This document shows, piece after piece, positions 46,985-57,688 of a DNA stretch of 64,000 bases (positions are counted from its first letter, which is position 1; each line of letters begins with the position of its first letter). The stretch is from positions 1 through 64,000 of the forward strand of contig CALAGN010000071.1 of NCBI GenBank assembly GCA_937891785.1, given 5' to 3'. Under the pieces are notes generated by a model. That model saw only the letters and a program-made list of their open reading frames with translations, ran no database searches and was not told the origin of the DNA. The position numbers and the translations under genes were made by a program. Source of the stretch: an uncultured Octadecabacter sp. (GTDB taxonomy: Bacteria > Pseudomonadota > Alphaproteobacteria > Rhodobacterales > Rhodobacteraceae).

Positions 46985-47896
46985 TCATCTGGCAGTCTCC
47001 TGCGCGATCAGCCCTTTATAAAGGTCGCGAAGGCGCTGCGTGACGGGCCCCATTTCGCCGGTGCCGATCTGGCGCCCGTCCAGTTCGCTGACGGGCGTCT
47101 GCGCGCCAAATGTGCCCGTCAAAAATGCTTCGTCCGCGCCATATGTATCCACGAGCGAAAAGTTGCGTTCAAACACCGGAATATCGTTGGCACGGCACAG
47201 GTCGATCACCTTTTGGCGGGTGATTCCGTTCATGCAGTAATCACCCGTGCTGGTCCAAACCTCGCCTTTGCGGACGATGAAAAAGTTACAGGCATTCGTG
47301 GTATTCACGAAACCATTGATGTCGAGCATCAGCGCCTCGTCCGCACCAGCCTTTTCAGCGGCGATGCAAGCCAGGATGCAGTTGAGCTTTGAATGGCTGT
47401 TTAGTTTCGGGTCTTGGGTCATTGGCAGGCCACGCATATGCGGCACGGTCGCAAGCCTGATCGGGCGGGGGAGTTTCGGGCGCGAATGTTCCATGATGAT
47501 CACAAAAGTCGGGCCGGACTGCGATAGCGACGGATGCTGAAACGGCAAGACCTTAACGCCGCGGGTGATCATCAGGCGCGCATGCACATCTGTGATCATT
47601 TCGTTGGCTTTTTGAGTGTCTAACAGGGCTGAAATGACGCCGGCACGATCCATTCCGATATCAAGGTCAATCGCTTTTGCGGCCTCGAACAATCGATCAA
47701 TATGTTCATCCAGAAATGCCCAAGTGCCGTCATAAAGGCGCAGGCCCTCCCAGACACCATCGCCCAACATAAAGCCGCTGTCATAAACGCTGACAGTCGC
47801 CTCGGCGCGCGGTTTCAGCTGACCGTCCACATAGATGTGTATCGACTGATTGCGCAGATCATCTTCGGCTTGATGGGTGGTGACGCTGTCTTGCAT
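46985..47896 (-). CDS. Class IV PLP aminotransferase (branched-chain or D-amino-acid type)
   Basis: 303 residues. The PLP lysine sits in NSHSKLNCILA (about 168-178), and GDGVWEGLRLYDG (about 45-57) with DEALMLDINGFVNTTNACNFF (about 190-210) form the class IV pattern. These enzymes transfer amino groups between branched-chain or D-amino acids and 2-oxo acids. The precise substrate is open. It is co-directional with the sulfotransferase-like gene. Confidence 0.88.
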   Translation of the reverse strand: MQDSVTTHQAEDDLRNQSIHIYVDGQLKPRAEATVSVYDSGFMLGDGVWEGLRLYDGTWAFLDEHIDRLFEAAKAIDLDIGMDRAGVISALLDTQKANEMITDVHARLMITRGVKVLPFQHPSLSQSGPTFVIIMEHSRPKLPRPIRLATVPHMRGLPMTQDPKLNSHSKLNCILACIAAEKAGADEALMLDINGFVNTTNACNFFIVRKGEVWTSTGDYCMNGITRQKVIDLCRANDIPVFERNFSLVDTYGADEAFLTGTFGAQTPVSELDGRQIGTGEMGPVTQRLRDLYKGLIAQETAR

Positions 47897-48031
47897 AAGG
47901 CCCTCCGGTCGCTTTCTTGCACGCTAGGACAGGGCGGCAAATGTTCCAATGGGTAAAACGCGCGTGAACACACGCCGCGGTGAATTGCTGTAAGGGGTCG
48001 GGTCGCGCAATGTATGGAAAAGGAGACCGCC

Positions 48032-48694
48032 ATGACCCGTCGCTCGCGCAATATTAAATCTGCCGTTCTATCATTCGCAATCCTGCTGGGATTTGTCCTG
48101 CAAAGCGCCCCCGCTCAGGCGCGTGATATTCAAAAGACTGTCCTTGCTGGCGGCTGCTTTTGGTGTATCGAGGCCGATTTTGAGGAAGTGCCGGGTGTGA
48201 TCGAGGTTGAATCGGGTTTTTCCGGCGGCACGACTGCTAATCCGACGTATCGACAGGTTACGCGCGGCGGAACCGGTCACTATGAGGTGGTCGAGATCAC
48301 ATTTGACGCCGACCGCGTCTCTTATGCGCAGCTTCTTCACAGCTTTTTCCGGTCTGTTGATCCAACGGATGCGGGCGGGCAATTCTGCGATCGCGGCGAT
48401 AGCTATCGCACAGCAGTTTTCGTCTCTAATCGGGCCCAACAGCAGATTGCGGAGCAAGCGATTACCCAAGCCCAAGCCGACCTTGGTCGCCAGATTGTGA
48501 CACCGATCTTGGCAGCGGCACCGTTTTATGCCGCCGAGGATTACCATCAGGACTATTATCGCGGCTCACGAACAATTCTGACGCGCGGCGGACCCAAGTC
48601 CCAAGCAGATGCATATAAATTCTACCGCGAGGCCTGTGGTCGTGATGCACGGGTGCACACACTTTGGGGCAGCGCAGCGCCGTTCGCGGACTAG
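48032..48694 (+). CDS. msrA: Exported peptide-methionine (S)-S-oxide reductase
   Basis: 220 residues from ATG 48032, with AGGAG upstream; the earlier in-frame ATG at 48014 has none. A signal peptide (about 1-30, ending APAQARD) makes it periplasmic. The catalytic [17 protein letters not shown] (about 42-58) and [11 protein letters not shown] motifs are intact. It repairs oxidised methionine in exported proteins. Convergent with the PfkB gene by a shared CTAG. Confidence 0.93.
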   Translation: MTRRSRNIKSAVLSFAILLGFVLQSAPAQARDIQKTVLAGGCFWCIEADFEEVPGVIEVESGFSGGTTANPTYRQVTRGGTGHYEVVEITFDADRVSYAQLLHSFFRSVDPTDAGGQFCDRGDSYRTAVFVSNRAQQQIAEQAITQAQADLGRQIVTPILAAAPFYAAEDYHQDYYRGSRTILTRGGPKSQADAYKFYREACGRDARVHTLWGSAAPFAD

Positions 48695-49557
48695 GACCTA
48701 AAGGCCTGCACTTCTGCCAGATCAGGAATGACGTCGGCGGTCCCGTGGCGCGTGACCATGAGCGCGCCTGCCTTTGAAGCAAGCGCCAAAGCCTGCTCCA
48801 TCGGGAGGCCGCGATCCAACCCGGCAAGCACATATCCGGTAAAGGTATCGCCCGCACCAGTTGTATCGACCGGTGTTACAGGTATTGCGGGAATATAAAC
48901 TTCGCCCTTTGCGCCGAACCATTTCGCACCCGCGCCGCCAAGCGTGACAATCACATCCGCCACGCCAAGGTCTTGGGGGACTTTTCCTGTCGCGGCGCGC
49001 AGTTGTTCAGCCTCGACCTTGTTCAGGATCAAAAAATCAAGGTTTTCAAGAACGCGCTGCACGGCTTCGGCTGAAAACGGGGCGGCGGCATAGGCAACGC
49101 GCAGCCCCATCTTGCGACCTATTCTTGCTGCGACCTGCTGTAGGTTTGTTTCGTTCTGAAACACCAGCCAATCACCTTTTTGGGCTTCGGACAACGCGCC
49201 CTCAAGCGTGGCGAGTGGAATTTGATGGTTCGCGCTTGGGTGAAGGACGATCGCGTTTTCGCCTTGCGGGTCGACCATGATTATAGCCTGCGCCGTTTCG
49301 GCATCAACTTCGGTGATGTAGCGGGTATCAACGCCATATTCGAGCAACCGTTCGACCGTCCAGCGTCCGTCAGCGCCAACCGCGCCAATATGGTTTATAC
49401 GAGCAGCGGCACGCGCGGCCGCGACCGACATATTCGCGCCCTTGCCACCTAAAAAGGTGTCGCGCCCCGTTGAGGCCAGCGTTTCGCCCGGCGCGGGTAT
49501 GTGCGGTACAGAATAGACGACATCGACGTTAATCGAGCCAAGGTTCCAGATTGCCAT
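48691..49557 (-). CDS. PfkB-family sugar kinase (ribokinase-like)
   Basis: 288 residues from ATG 49557, the first residue before the usual [13 protein letters not shown] strand; the longer frame reaches into the malic enzyme gene. [16 protein letters not shown] (about 35-50) and the anion-hole motif [17 protein letters not shown] (about 227-243) are intact. It phosphorylates a sugar or nucleoside in the cytosol; ribose is likely but not proven. Two bases after the malic enzyme stop. Confidence 0.88.
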   Translation of the reverse strand: MAIWNLGSINVDVVYSVPHIPAPGETLASTGRDTFLGGKGANMSVAAARAAARINHIGAVGADGRWTVERLLEYGVDTRYITEVDAETAQAIIMVDPQGENAIVLHPSANHQIPLATLEGALSEAQKGDWLVFQNETNLQQVAARIGRKMGLRVAYAAAPFSAEAVQRVLENLDFLILNKVEAEQLRAATGKVPQDLGVADVIVTLGGAGAKWFGAKGEVYIPAIPVTPVDTTGAGDTFTGYVLAGLDRGLPMEQALALASKAGALMVTRHGTADVIPDLAEVQAFRS

Positions 49558-49559
49558 AG

Positions 49560-51815
49560 CTAGCTTACTTTGCAGGCGGCGATAACGGCCATATTTAGAA
49601 TGTCGTTGACCGTCGCAACCGTCGAGCAAATCTGAACCGGCTTCTCGATCCCGCTAAGGATGGGGCCGATCACTGTCGCACCCGCCATTTCCTGCATCAG
49701 TTTCACCGAGATTGACGAGGAATGCCGCGCTGGCACAATCAACACATTGGCCGGTCCGGTCAGTCGCGAAAATGGATAGGCTTCGCGGGCGCGGGGGTTT
49801 AGGGCCACATCAACGGCCATCTCGCCCTCGTATTCGAAATCAACGCCACGTTTGTCCAGAACCGCCGGTGCCTTATGCATCTTTTCGGCGCGCTCTGACA
49901 CGGGATAACCGAACGTCGAAAAGCTTACGAAAGCAACACGCGGCTCCAGGCCCAGATCGCGCGCAACCGATGCGCCGCGTTCAGCGATATCCGCCAGATC
50001 GTGTTCGTCGGGCCATTCATGTACCAGCGTGTCGCCGATCAAGACGATTTTGCCCTTGTGCAGGATCGCGGAAATGCCGGCAGCACCATCTTTTGGTTGT
50101 GCGTCAAAAACATGGTTAATCAATTCAAGCACATGTGCGGATTTGCGGGTCACACCTGTGACCATGCCGTCAGCATGACCATGCGCCAACATAAGCGCTG
50201 CAAAGACATGGCGGTCGCGCGCTGCCAGTCGGTGGATGTCTTGGCGGTCATGGCCTTTGCGCTGTAACCGCTCATGCAGGAAGGCCTTGTAGGTTTCTAG
50301 GTGGGGCGTGTTGGCGGCATTGATGACACGCAATTCGCGCACAGCGTCTGCAAGGCCTTCAATCGTGAGCTTTTCCTTCACGTCTGCCTCGCGCCCAACG
50401 ACCAGGGCCCGGCCAAGGCCGGAACGTTGGTACAGCACTGCAGCGCGCAGCACCCGCGGGTCGTCGCCTTCGGCAAAAACAATGGTAGACTGAGCCGCTT
50501 TGGCGCGGGCATGAATGCCACGCAGGATCGACGCCGTTGGATCCATGCGTGATTTCAATGAAAGTTCATAGCCTTCCATATCCACAATCGGACGGCGGGC
50601 AACGCCTGTATCCATGCCCGCGCGCGCCACGGCTGGCGGAATACGGTGGATAAGACGCGGGTCAAACGGCGTTGGGATAATGTAATCACGCCCAAAAGCG
50701 AGCTTGCGGCCATAAGCAACGGCAACTTCATCAGGCACATCTTCGCGCGCAAGATCAGCAAGCGCTTGGGCGCAAGCGATCTTCATCTCGTCGTTGATCG
50801 CGCGGGCGTGAATATCAAGCGCGCCGCGGAAAAGGTATGGGAAACCAAGGACGTTGTTCACCTGATTTGGATAGTCACTGCGCCCAGTTGCAACGATCGC
50901 GTCAACACGCACGGCATGCGCATCTTCTGGCGTGATCTCGGGGTCGGGGTTTGCCATGGCAAATATAACCGGATTGTCGGCCATGCTTTGGACCATATCA
51001 GGAGTCACAGCACCTTTGACAGAAACGCCAAGAAACACATCCGCGCCAATCATTGCGTCTTCCAATGTGCGCGCGTCCGTCTTGGCGGAATGGGCAGATT
51101 TCCATTGGTTCATGCCTTCGGTGCGGCCCTGATAGATCACGCCTTTGGTGTCGCACAGGATACAATTGTCGTGGCGCGCACCCATGGATTTGATGAGTTC
51201 GATACAAGCGATGCCAGCGGCACCTGCGCCGTTTACAACGATCCGCACATCTTCGATTTTTTTGCCCGACAGATATAATGCATTGATAAGGCCGGCCGCG
51301 CATATCACTGCGGTACCGTGCTGATCATCGTGGAAAACGGGAATATCCATTTCCTCTTTCAGGCGCTGTTCGATGATGAAACATTCGGGCGCTTTGATGT
51401 CTTCAAGGTTGATGCCGCCAAACGTTGGGCCCATCAGGCGCACGGCATTGCAGAACGCGTCTGGGTCTTCGGTGTCCAATTCGATGTCGATCGAGTTCAC
51501 ATCAGCAAAACGTTTGAACAGGACCGCCTTACCCTCCATCACGGGTTTACTGCCCAGCGCGCCAAGATTACCAAGGCCAAGGACTGCGGTGCCATTCGTG
51601 ATGACAGCGACAAGATTGCCCTTGTTGGTGTAGTCATAGGCAAGTTCGGGATTGGCCGCGATTTCCAAGCAGGGCACCGCGACTCCGGGGGAATATGCCA
51701 ACGATAAATCGCGTTGCGTATGCATCGGAACGGTTGGCTGAATCTCGAATTTGCCGGGGACAGGCTCCATATGGAATGCCAGGGCATCTTCGCGCGTGAC
51801 TCTGGAATTCGACAT
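49560..51815 (-). CDS. maeB: NADP-type malic enzyme with C-terminal phosphotransacetylase-like domain
   Basis: 751 residues, the length of the large MaeB class. The malic domain (about 1-420) includes [26 protein letters not shown] and the nucleotide fold [15 protein letters not shown]. The C-terminal part (about 430-751) resembles phosphate acetyltransferase and is thought to be regulatory. It converts malate to pyruvate and CO2. Divergent from mutS. Confidence 0.95.
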   Translation of the reverse strand: MSNSRVTREDALAFHMEPVPGKFEIQPTVPMHTQRDLSLAYSPGVAVPCLEIAANPELAYDYTNKGNLVAVITNGTAVLGLGNLGALGSKPVMEGKAVLFKRFADVNSIDIELDTEDPDAFCNAVRLMGPTFGGINLEDIKAPECFIIEQRLKEEMDIPVFHDDQHGTAVICAAGLINALYLSGKKIEDVRIVVNGAGAAGIACIELIKSMGARHDNCILCDTKGVIYQGRTEGMNQWKSAHSAKTDARTLEDAMIGADVFLGVSVKGAVTPDMVQSMADNPVIFAMANPDPEITPEDAHAVRVDAIVATGRSDYPNQVNNVLGFPYLFRGALDIHARAINDEMKIACAQALADLAREDVPDEVAVAYGRKLAFGRDYIIPTPFDPRLIHRIPPAVARAGMDTGVARRPIVDMEGYELSLKSRMDPTASILRGIHARAKAAQSTIVFAEGDDPRVLRAAVLYQRSGLGRALVVGREADVKEKLTIEGLADAVRELRVINAANTPHLETYKAFLHERLQRKGHDRQDIHRLAARDRHVFAALMLAHGHADGMVTGVTRKSAHVLELINHVFDAQPKDGAAGISAILHKGKIVLIGDTLVHEWPDEHDLADIAERGASVARDLGLEPRVAFVSFSTFGYPVSERAEKMHKAPAVLDKRGVDFEYEGEMAVDVALNPRAREAYPFSRLTGPANVLIVPARHSSSISVKLMQEMAGATVIGPILSGIEKPVQICSTVATVNDILNMAVIAACKVS

Positions 51816-51939
51816 ATTGCTCTCCGATTACATCATGGTGTTCTAACGGGTCGGGGTGGGGGGCCGCAACGGCTTCGTTTTCGACTTTTGTCGCCAACAT
51901 CGCACCTGTAGGGTCGCGCAGATCACCTTGGGGGGCTGA

Positions 51940-54576
51940 ATGACCGATACGCAGCACGTCGTTACGCCGATGATGGCGCAGTTTCTTGAGATAAAGGCGG
52001 GGCATCCTGATGCGCTGCTGTTTTATCGCATGGGTGATTTCTACGAGATGTTCTTTGACGATGCTATTGCCGCGTCCGAGGCGCTCGATATTGCGCTCAC
52101 GAAACGCGGCAAACACAACGGTGAGGATATCCCGATGTGCGGAGTTCCTGTGCATAGCGCCGAGGGCTATCTACTGACGCTGATCCGCAAAGGGTTTCGC
52201 GTGGGCGTTTGTGAGCAGATGGAAGACCCAGCCGAGGCCAAAAAACGTGGCTCCAAATCTGTGGTGCATCGCGAGGTTGTGCGGCTTGTGACGCCGGGAA
52301 CGCTGACCGAAGATTCGCTGTTGGACGCGCGCAAGCATAACTTTCTAGCGGCCTTTGCCGAGGTGCGTGGTGATGCAGCATTGGCGTGGGCCGATATCTC
52401 GACTGGGGCCGTGCATGTGATGGCTTGTGCGCTTGTGCGGCTTGGCCCCGAACTGGCGCGTTTGGCCCCGCGCGAGGTGTTGCTGACAGAAGCTGGCGAA
52501 GCAAGTTACGGCGAAACAGTCTCTGAGTCAGGGGCAGCAATAACCTGTTTGGGGAACGCCGCCTTTGATAGCACTGCGGGGGAAAAGCGGCTGCTCGCAC
52601 TTTATGGGGTTGCTTCGCTTGATGCCTATGGCTCGTTTTCGCGGGCGGAAATTTCAGCGTTGTCAGCCTTGGTTGAATACCTAGATATTACCCAAAAAGG
52701 GAACCTGCCGCTGCTGCGGCCGCCAGCGCAAGAAGGGCAAGCGACGACGATGCAGATCGACGCGCCAACGCGACGGTCACTAGAGTTGACACACGCGCTG
52801 GCCGGTGGGCGGGCCGGATCGTTGCTGTCAGTGATTGATCGCACGGTTACAGCGGGCGGCGCACGAATTTTGGAACGACGATTGTCGTCGCCGTCTTGTG
52901 ATCTGACTACGATTGGCGCGCGCCATGATGCGATTGCCGCGATGTTAGGCAACACGCGGTTGATGGGGGATATTCGCGAAGGCTTGCGCCGCGTTCATGA
53001 CATTGATCGCGCCTTTTCCCGCCTTGCCTTGGGGCGAGGGGGTCCGCGAGACCTTGCCGCCCTCCGCAATTCCCTCGCGGAGGGCGAAGCGTTGTTTGGT
53101 CTTTTGACCGGAATCGCGCTTCCAGCGCTTTTGGACGCAGCCCGCACTGATTTGACCGGTCAAGATGAATTGCACGGGTTGCTCCATAACGCTTTGGTGG
53201 CTGAGCCGCCAATTTTGGCGCGAGATGGCGGGTTTATTGCTATCGGTTACGACGAGGATCTTGATGAAGCGCGCAAGCTACGTGATGAAGGTCGGTCGGT
53301 GATTGCGTCGCTTCAAGCGCAGTATGCAGCAGAAGCGGGAATTGCGGGACTGAAGATCAAGCACAACAATGTGCTGGGTTACTTCATTGAAACCACGTCG
53401 ACGCATGCCGAAAAAATGCTAGCGCCGCCGCAGAACGAAATGTTCATTCACCGGCAGACGACAGCCAATCAGGTGCGGTTTACCACGCTTGAGCTGAGCG
53501 AGCTTGAAACGAAGATCCTTAACGCGGGTGGGCGCGCCCTTGAGATAGAAAAGCGGCTCTATCAAAGCCTAACTGAAGCTGTCTTGTCGCACGTTGGCCC
53601 GATCACGAACCTATCACGCGCACTGTCAGAATTTGATTTTGCGTCGGCGCTAGCGGATCTTGCGCGCGCTCAAGTCTGGTGTTGTCCTGTGATGGAAGAC
53701 AGCCGCGCGTTTTTCGTGACTGGCGGGCGGCATCCGGTGGTTGAGCGTGCGCTTCAGAAGGAAGGCGTGCCGTTTGTTGCCAATGACTGCGGCCTGACAG
53801 ACGCGCCAATCTGGCTTCTAACTGGCCCGAACATGGCGGGTAAATCAACGTTTTTGCGACAGAATGCGCTGATTGCTGTTTTGGCGCAGGCTGGCAGTTT
53901 TGTGCCCGCGCGCGAGGCCACCATCGGCGTGGTGAGCCAGTTGTTCAGCCGTGTCGGCGCATCTGATGATCTGGCGCGAGGTCGGTCTACGTTTATGGTA
54001 GAAATGGTCGAAACGGCCGCGATTTTGAACCAGGCCGATGACCGCGCGCTGGTGATTTTAGACGAAATAGGGCGCGGCACGGCAACCTATGACGGGCTAT
54101 CTATCGCTTGGGCTACGTTAGAGCATTTGCACGATGTAAACGGGTGCCGCGCGCTGTTTGCCACGCATTATCACGAAATGGCGGCGCTTTCGGCGAAATT
54201 GGACGGCGTCGAAAACGCGACCGTGACGGTAAAAGAATGGGACGGTGATGTCATTTTTCTTCACGAGGTCAAGCGCGGCACGGCTGATCGCAGTTACGGC
54301 GTACAGGTCGCGCGGCTGGCGGGCTTGCCACCATCTGTCGTAGAGCGCGCCAAAATTGTGCTTGAAGCGCTGGAAAAAGGCGAGCGGGAAGGGGGCGGCA
54401 CGCGGAAGGCGCTAATTGACGACCTTCCGCTGTTTTCCGTAACGCCTGCCGCACCAATTGTGAAGCAGGCAGTCCCTTCAAAGGTCGAGTCCGCGCTGGA
54501 TTCAATCCATCCCGATCAAATGACACCGCTTCAGGCGCTTGAAGCGCTTTATCGGCTCAAGGATTTGGGTAAGTAG
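51940..54576 (+). CDS. mutS: DNA mismatch repair protein MutS
   Basis: 878 residues. The mismatch-binding FYEMF motif ([14 protein letters not shown], residues about 29-42), connector and lever domains precede the ATPase: Walker [15 protein letters not shown] (about 630) and Walker [16 protein letters not shown] (about 705). It recognises base mismatches and small loops and recruits MutL. A GGGGGG stretch lies before the ATG. A short GC hairpin (54576-54591) follows the stop. Confidence 0.99.
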   Translation: MTDTQHVVTPMMAQFLEIKAGHPDALLFYRMGDFYEMFFDDAIAASEALDIALTKRGKHNGEDIPMCGVPVHSAEGYLLTLIRKGFRVGVCEQMEDPAEAKKRGSKSVVHREVVRLVTPGTLTEDSLLDARKHNFLAAFAEVRGDAALAWADISTGAVHVMACALVRLGPELARLAPREVLLTEAGEASYGETVSESGAAITCLGNAAFDSTAGEKRLLALYGVASLDAYGSFSRAEISALSALVEYLDITQKGNLPLLRPPAQEGQATTMQIDAPTRRSLELTHALAGGRAGSLLSVIDRTVTAGGARILERRLSSPSCDLTTIGARHDAIAAMLGNTRLMGDIREGLRRVHDIDRAFSRLALGRGGPRDLAALRNSLAEGEALFGLLTGIALPALLDAARTDLTGQDELHGLLHNALVAEPPILARDGGFIAIGYDEDLDEARKLRDEGRSVIASLQAQYAAEAGIAGLKIKHNNVLGYFIETTSTHAEKMLAPPQNEMFIHRQTTANQVRFTTLELSELETKILNAGGRALEIEKRLYQSLTEAVLSHVGPITNLSRALSEFDFASALADLARAQVWCCPVMEDSRAFFVTGGRHPVVERALQKEGVPFVANDCGLTDAPIWLLTGPNMAGKSTFLRQNALIAVLAQAGSFVPAREATIGVVSQLFSRVGASDDLARGRSTFMVEMVETAAILNQADDRALVILDEIGRGTATYDGLSIAWATLEHLHDVNGCRALFATHYHEMAALSAKLDGVENATVTVKEWDGDVIFLHEVKRGTADRSYGVQVARLAGLPPSVVERAKIVLEALEKGEREGGGTRKALIDDLPLFSVTPAAPIVKQAVPSKVESALDSIHPDQMTPLQALEALYRLKDLGK

Positions 54577-54591
54577 GGCGGCAAACCGCCC
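54576..54591. terminator. Short GC hairpin between mutS and grpE
   Basis: GGGCGG-CAAA-CCGCCC, starting on the last base of mutS. There is no T-run on either side, so termination is uncertain. Confidence 0.3.
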
Positions 54592-54599
54592 CGCTCCAA

Positions 54600-55172
54600 T
54601 CAGCTTGGGGGTGTCGATGAAACGCCAACCTGTGCAGGACGCAAAAGGCGGTCATGCAACATGAAACCACTGGCAGAGACCTGAATGATGTCGCCTGCTT
54701 TGGTGCCAGGCAAAGGTGCTTCGAACATTGCTTCGTGCTTTTTCGGATCAAAGCGTTCGCCGACTTCAGGACGCACAACTTCTACGCCGTGTTTTTTGAA
54801 GACGTTACGCAATTCGCGCATTGTTAGCTCAACGCCTTCGAGAAGCGCTTTGTCACCATCTTTGCCGTCTTCGGTCGCCATCGTCAGCGCACGCTCAAGG
54901 TTGTCATAGATCGGGAGTAGATCGCGCGCGAGTTTGGAGCCGCCATAACTTTCAGCCTCGCGCCGATCGCGCTCCGCACGTTTACGGGTGTTTTCAGCGT
55001 CAGCCAATGCCCGCATGAATCTGTCGCGCATGTCGTCGCGTTCCCGGCGCAGTTCTTCTATTGCGTCGATTGAATCGCCCTCAGCATCGATTTCGGATTC
55101 TTGTGCCAGCATTGGGTCATTTTCTGCGACCATCTCGCGGGCGATTTCTTCGTCTGTTTTACGCTCTGCCAT
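54600..55172 (-). CDS. grpE: Nucleotide exchange factor GrpE
   Basis: 190 residues. A long N-terminal coiled-coil (about 25-95, RRERDDMRDRFMRALADAENTRKRAERDR) precedes the beta domain (KKHGVEVVRPEVGERFDPKKHEAMFE and LHDRLLRPAQVGVS). It releases ADP from DnaK. It follows hrcA by 13 bases in one operon. Confidence 0.97.
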   Translation of the reverse strand: MAERKTDEEIAREMVAENDPMLAQESEIDAEGDSIDAIEELRRERDDMRDRFMRALADAENTRKRAERDRREAESYGGSKLARDLLPIYDNLERALTMATEDGKDGDKALLEGVELTMRELRNVFKKHGVEVVRPEVGERFDPKKHEAMFEAPLPGTKAGDIIQVSASGFMLHDRLLRPAQVGVSSTPPS

Positions 55173-55185
55173 CGTCTTCTTTTCC

Positions 55186-56250
55186 TTAGCCGCGGTCGGC
55201 GATCATTTTACCGACCAGCTGCGCTGTATAATCCACAATAGGGACGATCCGCCCATAATTCAGACGTGTCGGCCCAATGACACCCACGGCGCCAATGATC
55301 TTACGATCAGCGTTCATATATGGGGACACCACCAAAGAGGAACCCGAAAGTGAAAAAAGTTTGTTCTCTGAGCCAATGAATATGCGCACGCCCTCGCCAT
55401 GTTCCGTCAATTCAAGGAAATCAGCGATATCACGCTTGCGTTCAAGGTCGTCAAACAGGCTCCGAATGCGTTCAAGGTCGGCCTCGTCGCCTTGTTCGCC
55501 GATCAAATTGCCGCGCCCACGCACAATCAGCCGTTCATTTGATTCGCCTTGGTCGGTCCAAATGGCAAGCCCTTCTTCGACCATGGCCCGCGCGAGGATA
55601 TCGATTTCTTGACGGCGCGAATGTATTTCACGCTTCATGAGGGCGCTCAGCTCGGTGAGTGTGCGTCCCTCTGCCAAGGCATTGAGGAAATTTGCGGCCT
55701 CGCGCATCGAAGAGGGCGTTTGTCCGGGTGATGGGGTGAACACGCGGTTTTCAACATGACCATCGGCGAAAACGATTACTGCGAGCGCACGATCCGGCGC
55801 GAGCGACACAAATTCGATATGTTTGATGGCCGCTTCGTGTTTTGGGGTCAAGACAAGGCTGGCACCGCGGGTCACACCAGACAGGGCTGATCCAACGCGA
55901 TCAAGCAGGGCGCTGACATCGGAATCGTTTGCGCTACCGCTTTCGTCGATCTTTGCGCGGTCGTCTTGGTTAAGGTCGCCAACTTCAAGCAAGCCGTCCA
56001 CGAACATACGCAGACCTGTTTGGGTTGGGATGCGTCCGGCGCTTATGTGGGGCGAGCCAAGCAGGCCGAGGTGCTCAAGATCTTGCATAACGTTGCGGAT
56101 TGTCGCCGCACTGACGCTCTCAGTCATCGTTCGGGTCAGAGTACGCGAGCCAACAGGTGCGCCAGTTTCAAGATAGCCTTCGACAACGCGGCGAAATACT
56201 TCGCGCGATCGGTCGCTCATGTCTTGGAATAGGGATGCTGTATCGGTCAT
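55186..56250 (-). CDS. hrcA: Heat-inducible transcription repressor HrcA
   Basis: 354 residues from ATG 56250; the upstream part of the frame covers the intergenic and rph start. The winged-helix N-terminus (SDRSREVFRRVVEGYLETGAPVGSRTL, ATIRNVMQDLEHLGLLGSPHISAGRIPT) is intact, and the C-terminus (IGAVGVIGPTRLNYGRIVPIVDYTA) is typical. HrcA represses CIRCE-bearing heat-shock operons, usually groESL. I see no CIRCE element in this window, so its target lies elsewhere. Confidence 0.97.
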   Translation of the reverse strand: MTDTASLFQDMSDRSREVFRRVVEGYLETGAPVGSRTLTRTMTESVSAATIRNVMQDLEHLGLLGSPHISAGRIPTQTGLRMFVDGLLEVGDLNQDDRAKIDESGSANDSDVSALLDRVGSALSGVTRGASLVLTPKHEAAIKHIEFVSLAPDRALAVIVFADGHVENRVFTPSPGQTPSSMREAANFLNALAEGRTLTELSALMKREIHSRRQEIDILARAMVEEGLAIWTDQGESNERLIVRGRGNLIGEQGDEADLERIRSLFDDLERKRDIADFLELTEHGEGVRIFIGSENKLFSLSGSSLVVSPYMNADRKIIGAVGVIGPTRLNYGRIVPIVDYTAQLVGKMIADRG

Positions 56251-56372
56251 GGCTCTGATGGTTTTCAAGTGCCGGTCAACGTAGAACGCGCGGCCACATG
56301 TGGTCAATCGGTCTTGGCTTTGGAGCGCTTGGCGCGTATCCCATTGCGCAAAGCAACATAAGGGATTTTCCA

Positions 56373-57080
56373 ATGCGCCCCTCTGGACGTCAAATAGATG
56401 AAATGCGGCCAATTTCGATTGAAACGGACGTAACGCGTCACGCTGAAGGGTCGTGCCTGATCAAATGCGGCGATACCCACGTGCTATGCACGGCGTCGAT
56501 TGACGAACGTGTGCCGCCGTTCCTTAAAAATTCGGGGCTAGGCTGGGTCACTGCGGAATACGGCATGCTGCCACGCGCGACCCATACGCGGATGCGCCGT
56601 GAGGCCAAAAATGGACAGTCAGGCCGGACGCAGGAAATTCAGCGCTTGATCGGGCGGTCCTTGCGGGCTGGTGTTGATCGCGTTGCGTTGGGCGAGCGTC
56701 AAATCGTGATCGATTGTGACGTTATTCAGGCTGACGGCGGAACGCGCTGTGCCTCTATTACCGGTGGTTGGGTTGCGCTTAAGTTGGCGGTGAACAAGCT
56801 GATGAAGGCCGGCGACGTGATCAGCGATCCGCTGGTTGATCCAGTTGCGGCGATCAGCTGCGGGATCTTTGCGGGGCAGGCGGTGCTTGATCTTGATTAC
56901 CCCGAAGATAGCGAAGCAGGCGTTGACGGCAATTTCGTCATGACAGGCAAGCAATTGATCGAAGTGCAGATGTCGGCCGAGGGTGCCACCTATTCCCGCG
57001 ACCAGATGAATGCGCTGCTCGATCTGGCGGAAAAAGGTGTTGCCGAACTTGAAGCACTGCAGAGAGCCGCAACAGCATGA
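56373..57080 (+). CDS. rph: Ribonuclease PH
   Basis: 235 residues from ATG 56373 (AAGGGA upstream). The start [14 protein letters not shown] and motifs [25 protein letters not shown] and [16 protein letters not shown] are diagnostic. It trims tRNA 3' ends phosphorolytically. Divergent from hrcA; rdgB starts within its last codon (ATGA). Confidence 0.98.
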   Translation: MRPSGRQIDEMRPISIETDVTRHAEGSCLIKCGDTHVLCTASIDERVPPFLKNSGLGWVTAEYGMLPRATHTRMRREAKNGQSGRTQEIQRLIGRSLRAGVDRVALGERQIVIDCDVIQADGGTRCASITGGWVALKLAVNKLMKAGDVISDPLVDPVAAISCGIFAGQAVLDLDYPEDSEAGVDGNFVMTGKQLIEVQMSAEGATYSRDQMNALLDLAEKGVAELEALQRAATA

Positions 57081-57688
57081 CCCGGAAGTTTGATGGCGAC
57101 GCGCTTGTCATCGCAACTCACAACGCTGGCAAGCGGGACGAGATTGCAGCACTGCTTGCGCCATATCGCGTGACGTTGTCATCAAACGCCGATCACGGCT
57201 TGCCCGAGCCTGAAGAGACCGAGACGACCTTTGCTGGAAATGCGCGGATCAAGGCGCATGCTGCGTCTCGGGGTACCGGCTTGCCCGCCCTTGCCGATGA
57301 TAGCGGGATCGAGATCGATGCTTTGGATGGGGCGCCCGGTATTTATACAGCTGACTGGGCCGAAACGCCTAACGGGCGGGATTTCGAGAAGGCAATGCGC
57401 AAGACTTGGGACAAGCTTGAGGCGGTTCAGGCACCCGAACCACGCACCGCGCGGTTTTGCTGCACTTTGGTTCTAGCGTGGCCCGATGGGCACGACGAAG
57501 TCTTTGCTGGCATCATGCCGGGCCGGATCGTTTGGCCGATGCGTGGCGACCAAGGACACGGATATGATCCAATCTTCCAGCCCGAAGGTTTTGATGTGAC
57601 CTTTGGTGAGATGGGTCGTTGGGAGAAGAACGAGATCAGTCATCGCGCTGATGCATTCAAAAAGCTGATTGCAGGCTGTTTTGCCTGA
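57077..57688 (+). CDS. rdgB: XTP/dITP diphosphatase
   Basis: 203 residues. [37 protein letters not shown] and the C-terminal [11 protein letters not shown] motifs are intact. It removes non-canonical purine triphosphates such as dITP from the nucleotide pool. Overlaps rph (ATGA) and the hemW start. Confidence 0.97.
   Translation: MTRKFDGDALVIATHNAGKRDEIAALLAPYRVTLSSNADHGLPEPEETETTFAGNARIKAHAASRGTGLPALADDSGIEIDALDGAPGIYTADWAETPNGRDFEKAMRKTWDKLEAVQAPEPRTARFCCTLVLAWPDGHDEVFAGIMPGRIVWPMRGDQGHGYDPIFQPEGFDVTFGEMGRWEKNEISHRADAFKKLIAGCFA

Noticed and set aside
56251..56372. CIRCE element between hrcA and rph
   Set aside because: No TTAGCACTC-9-GAGTGCTAA inverted repeat is found there or elsewhere in the window.
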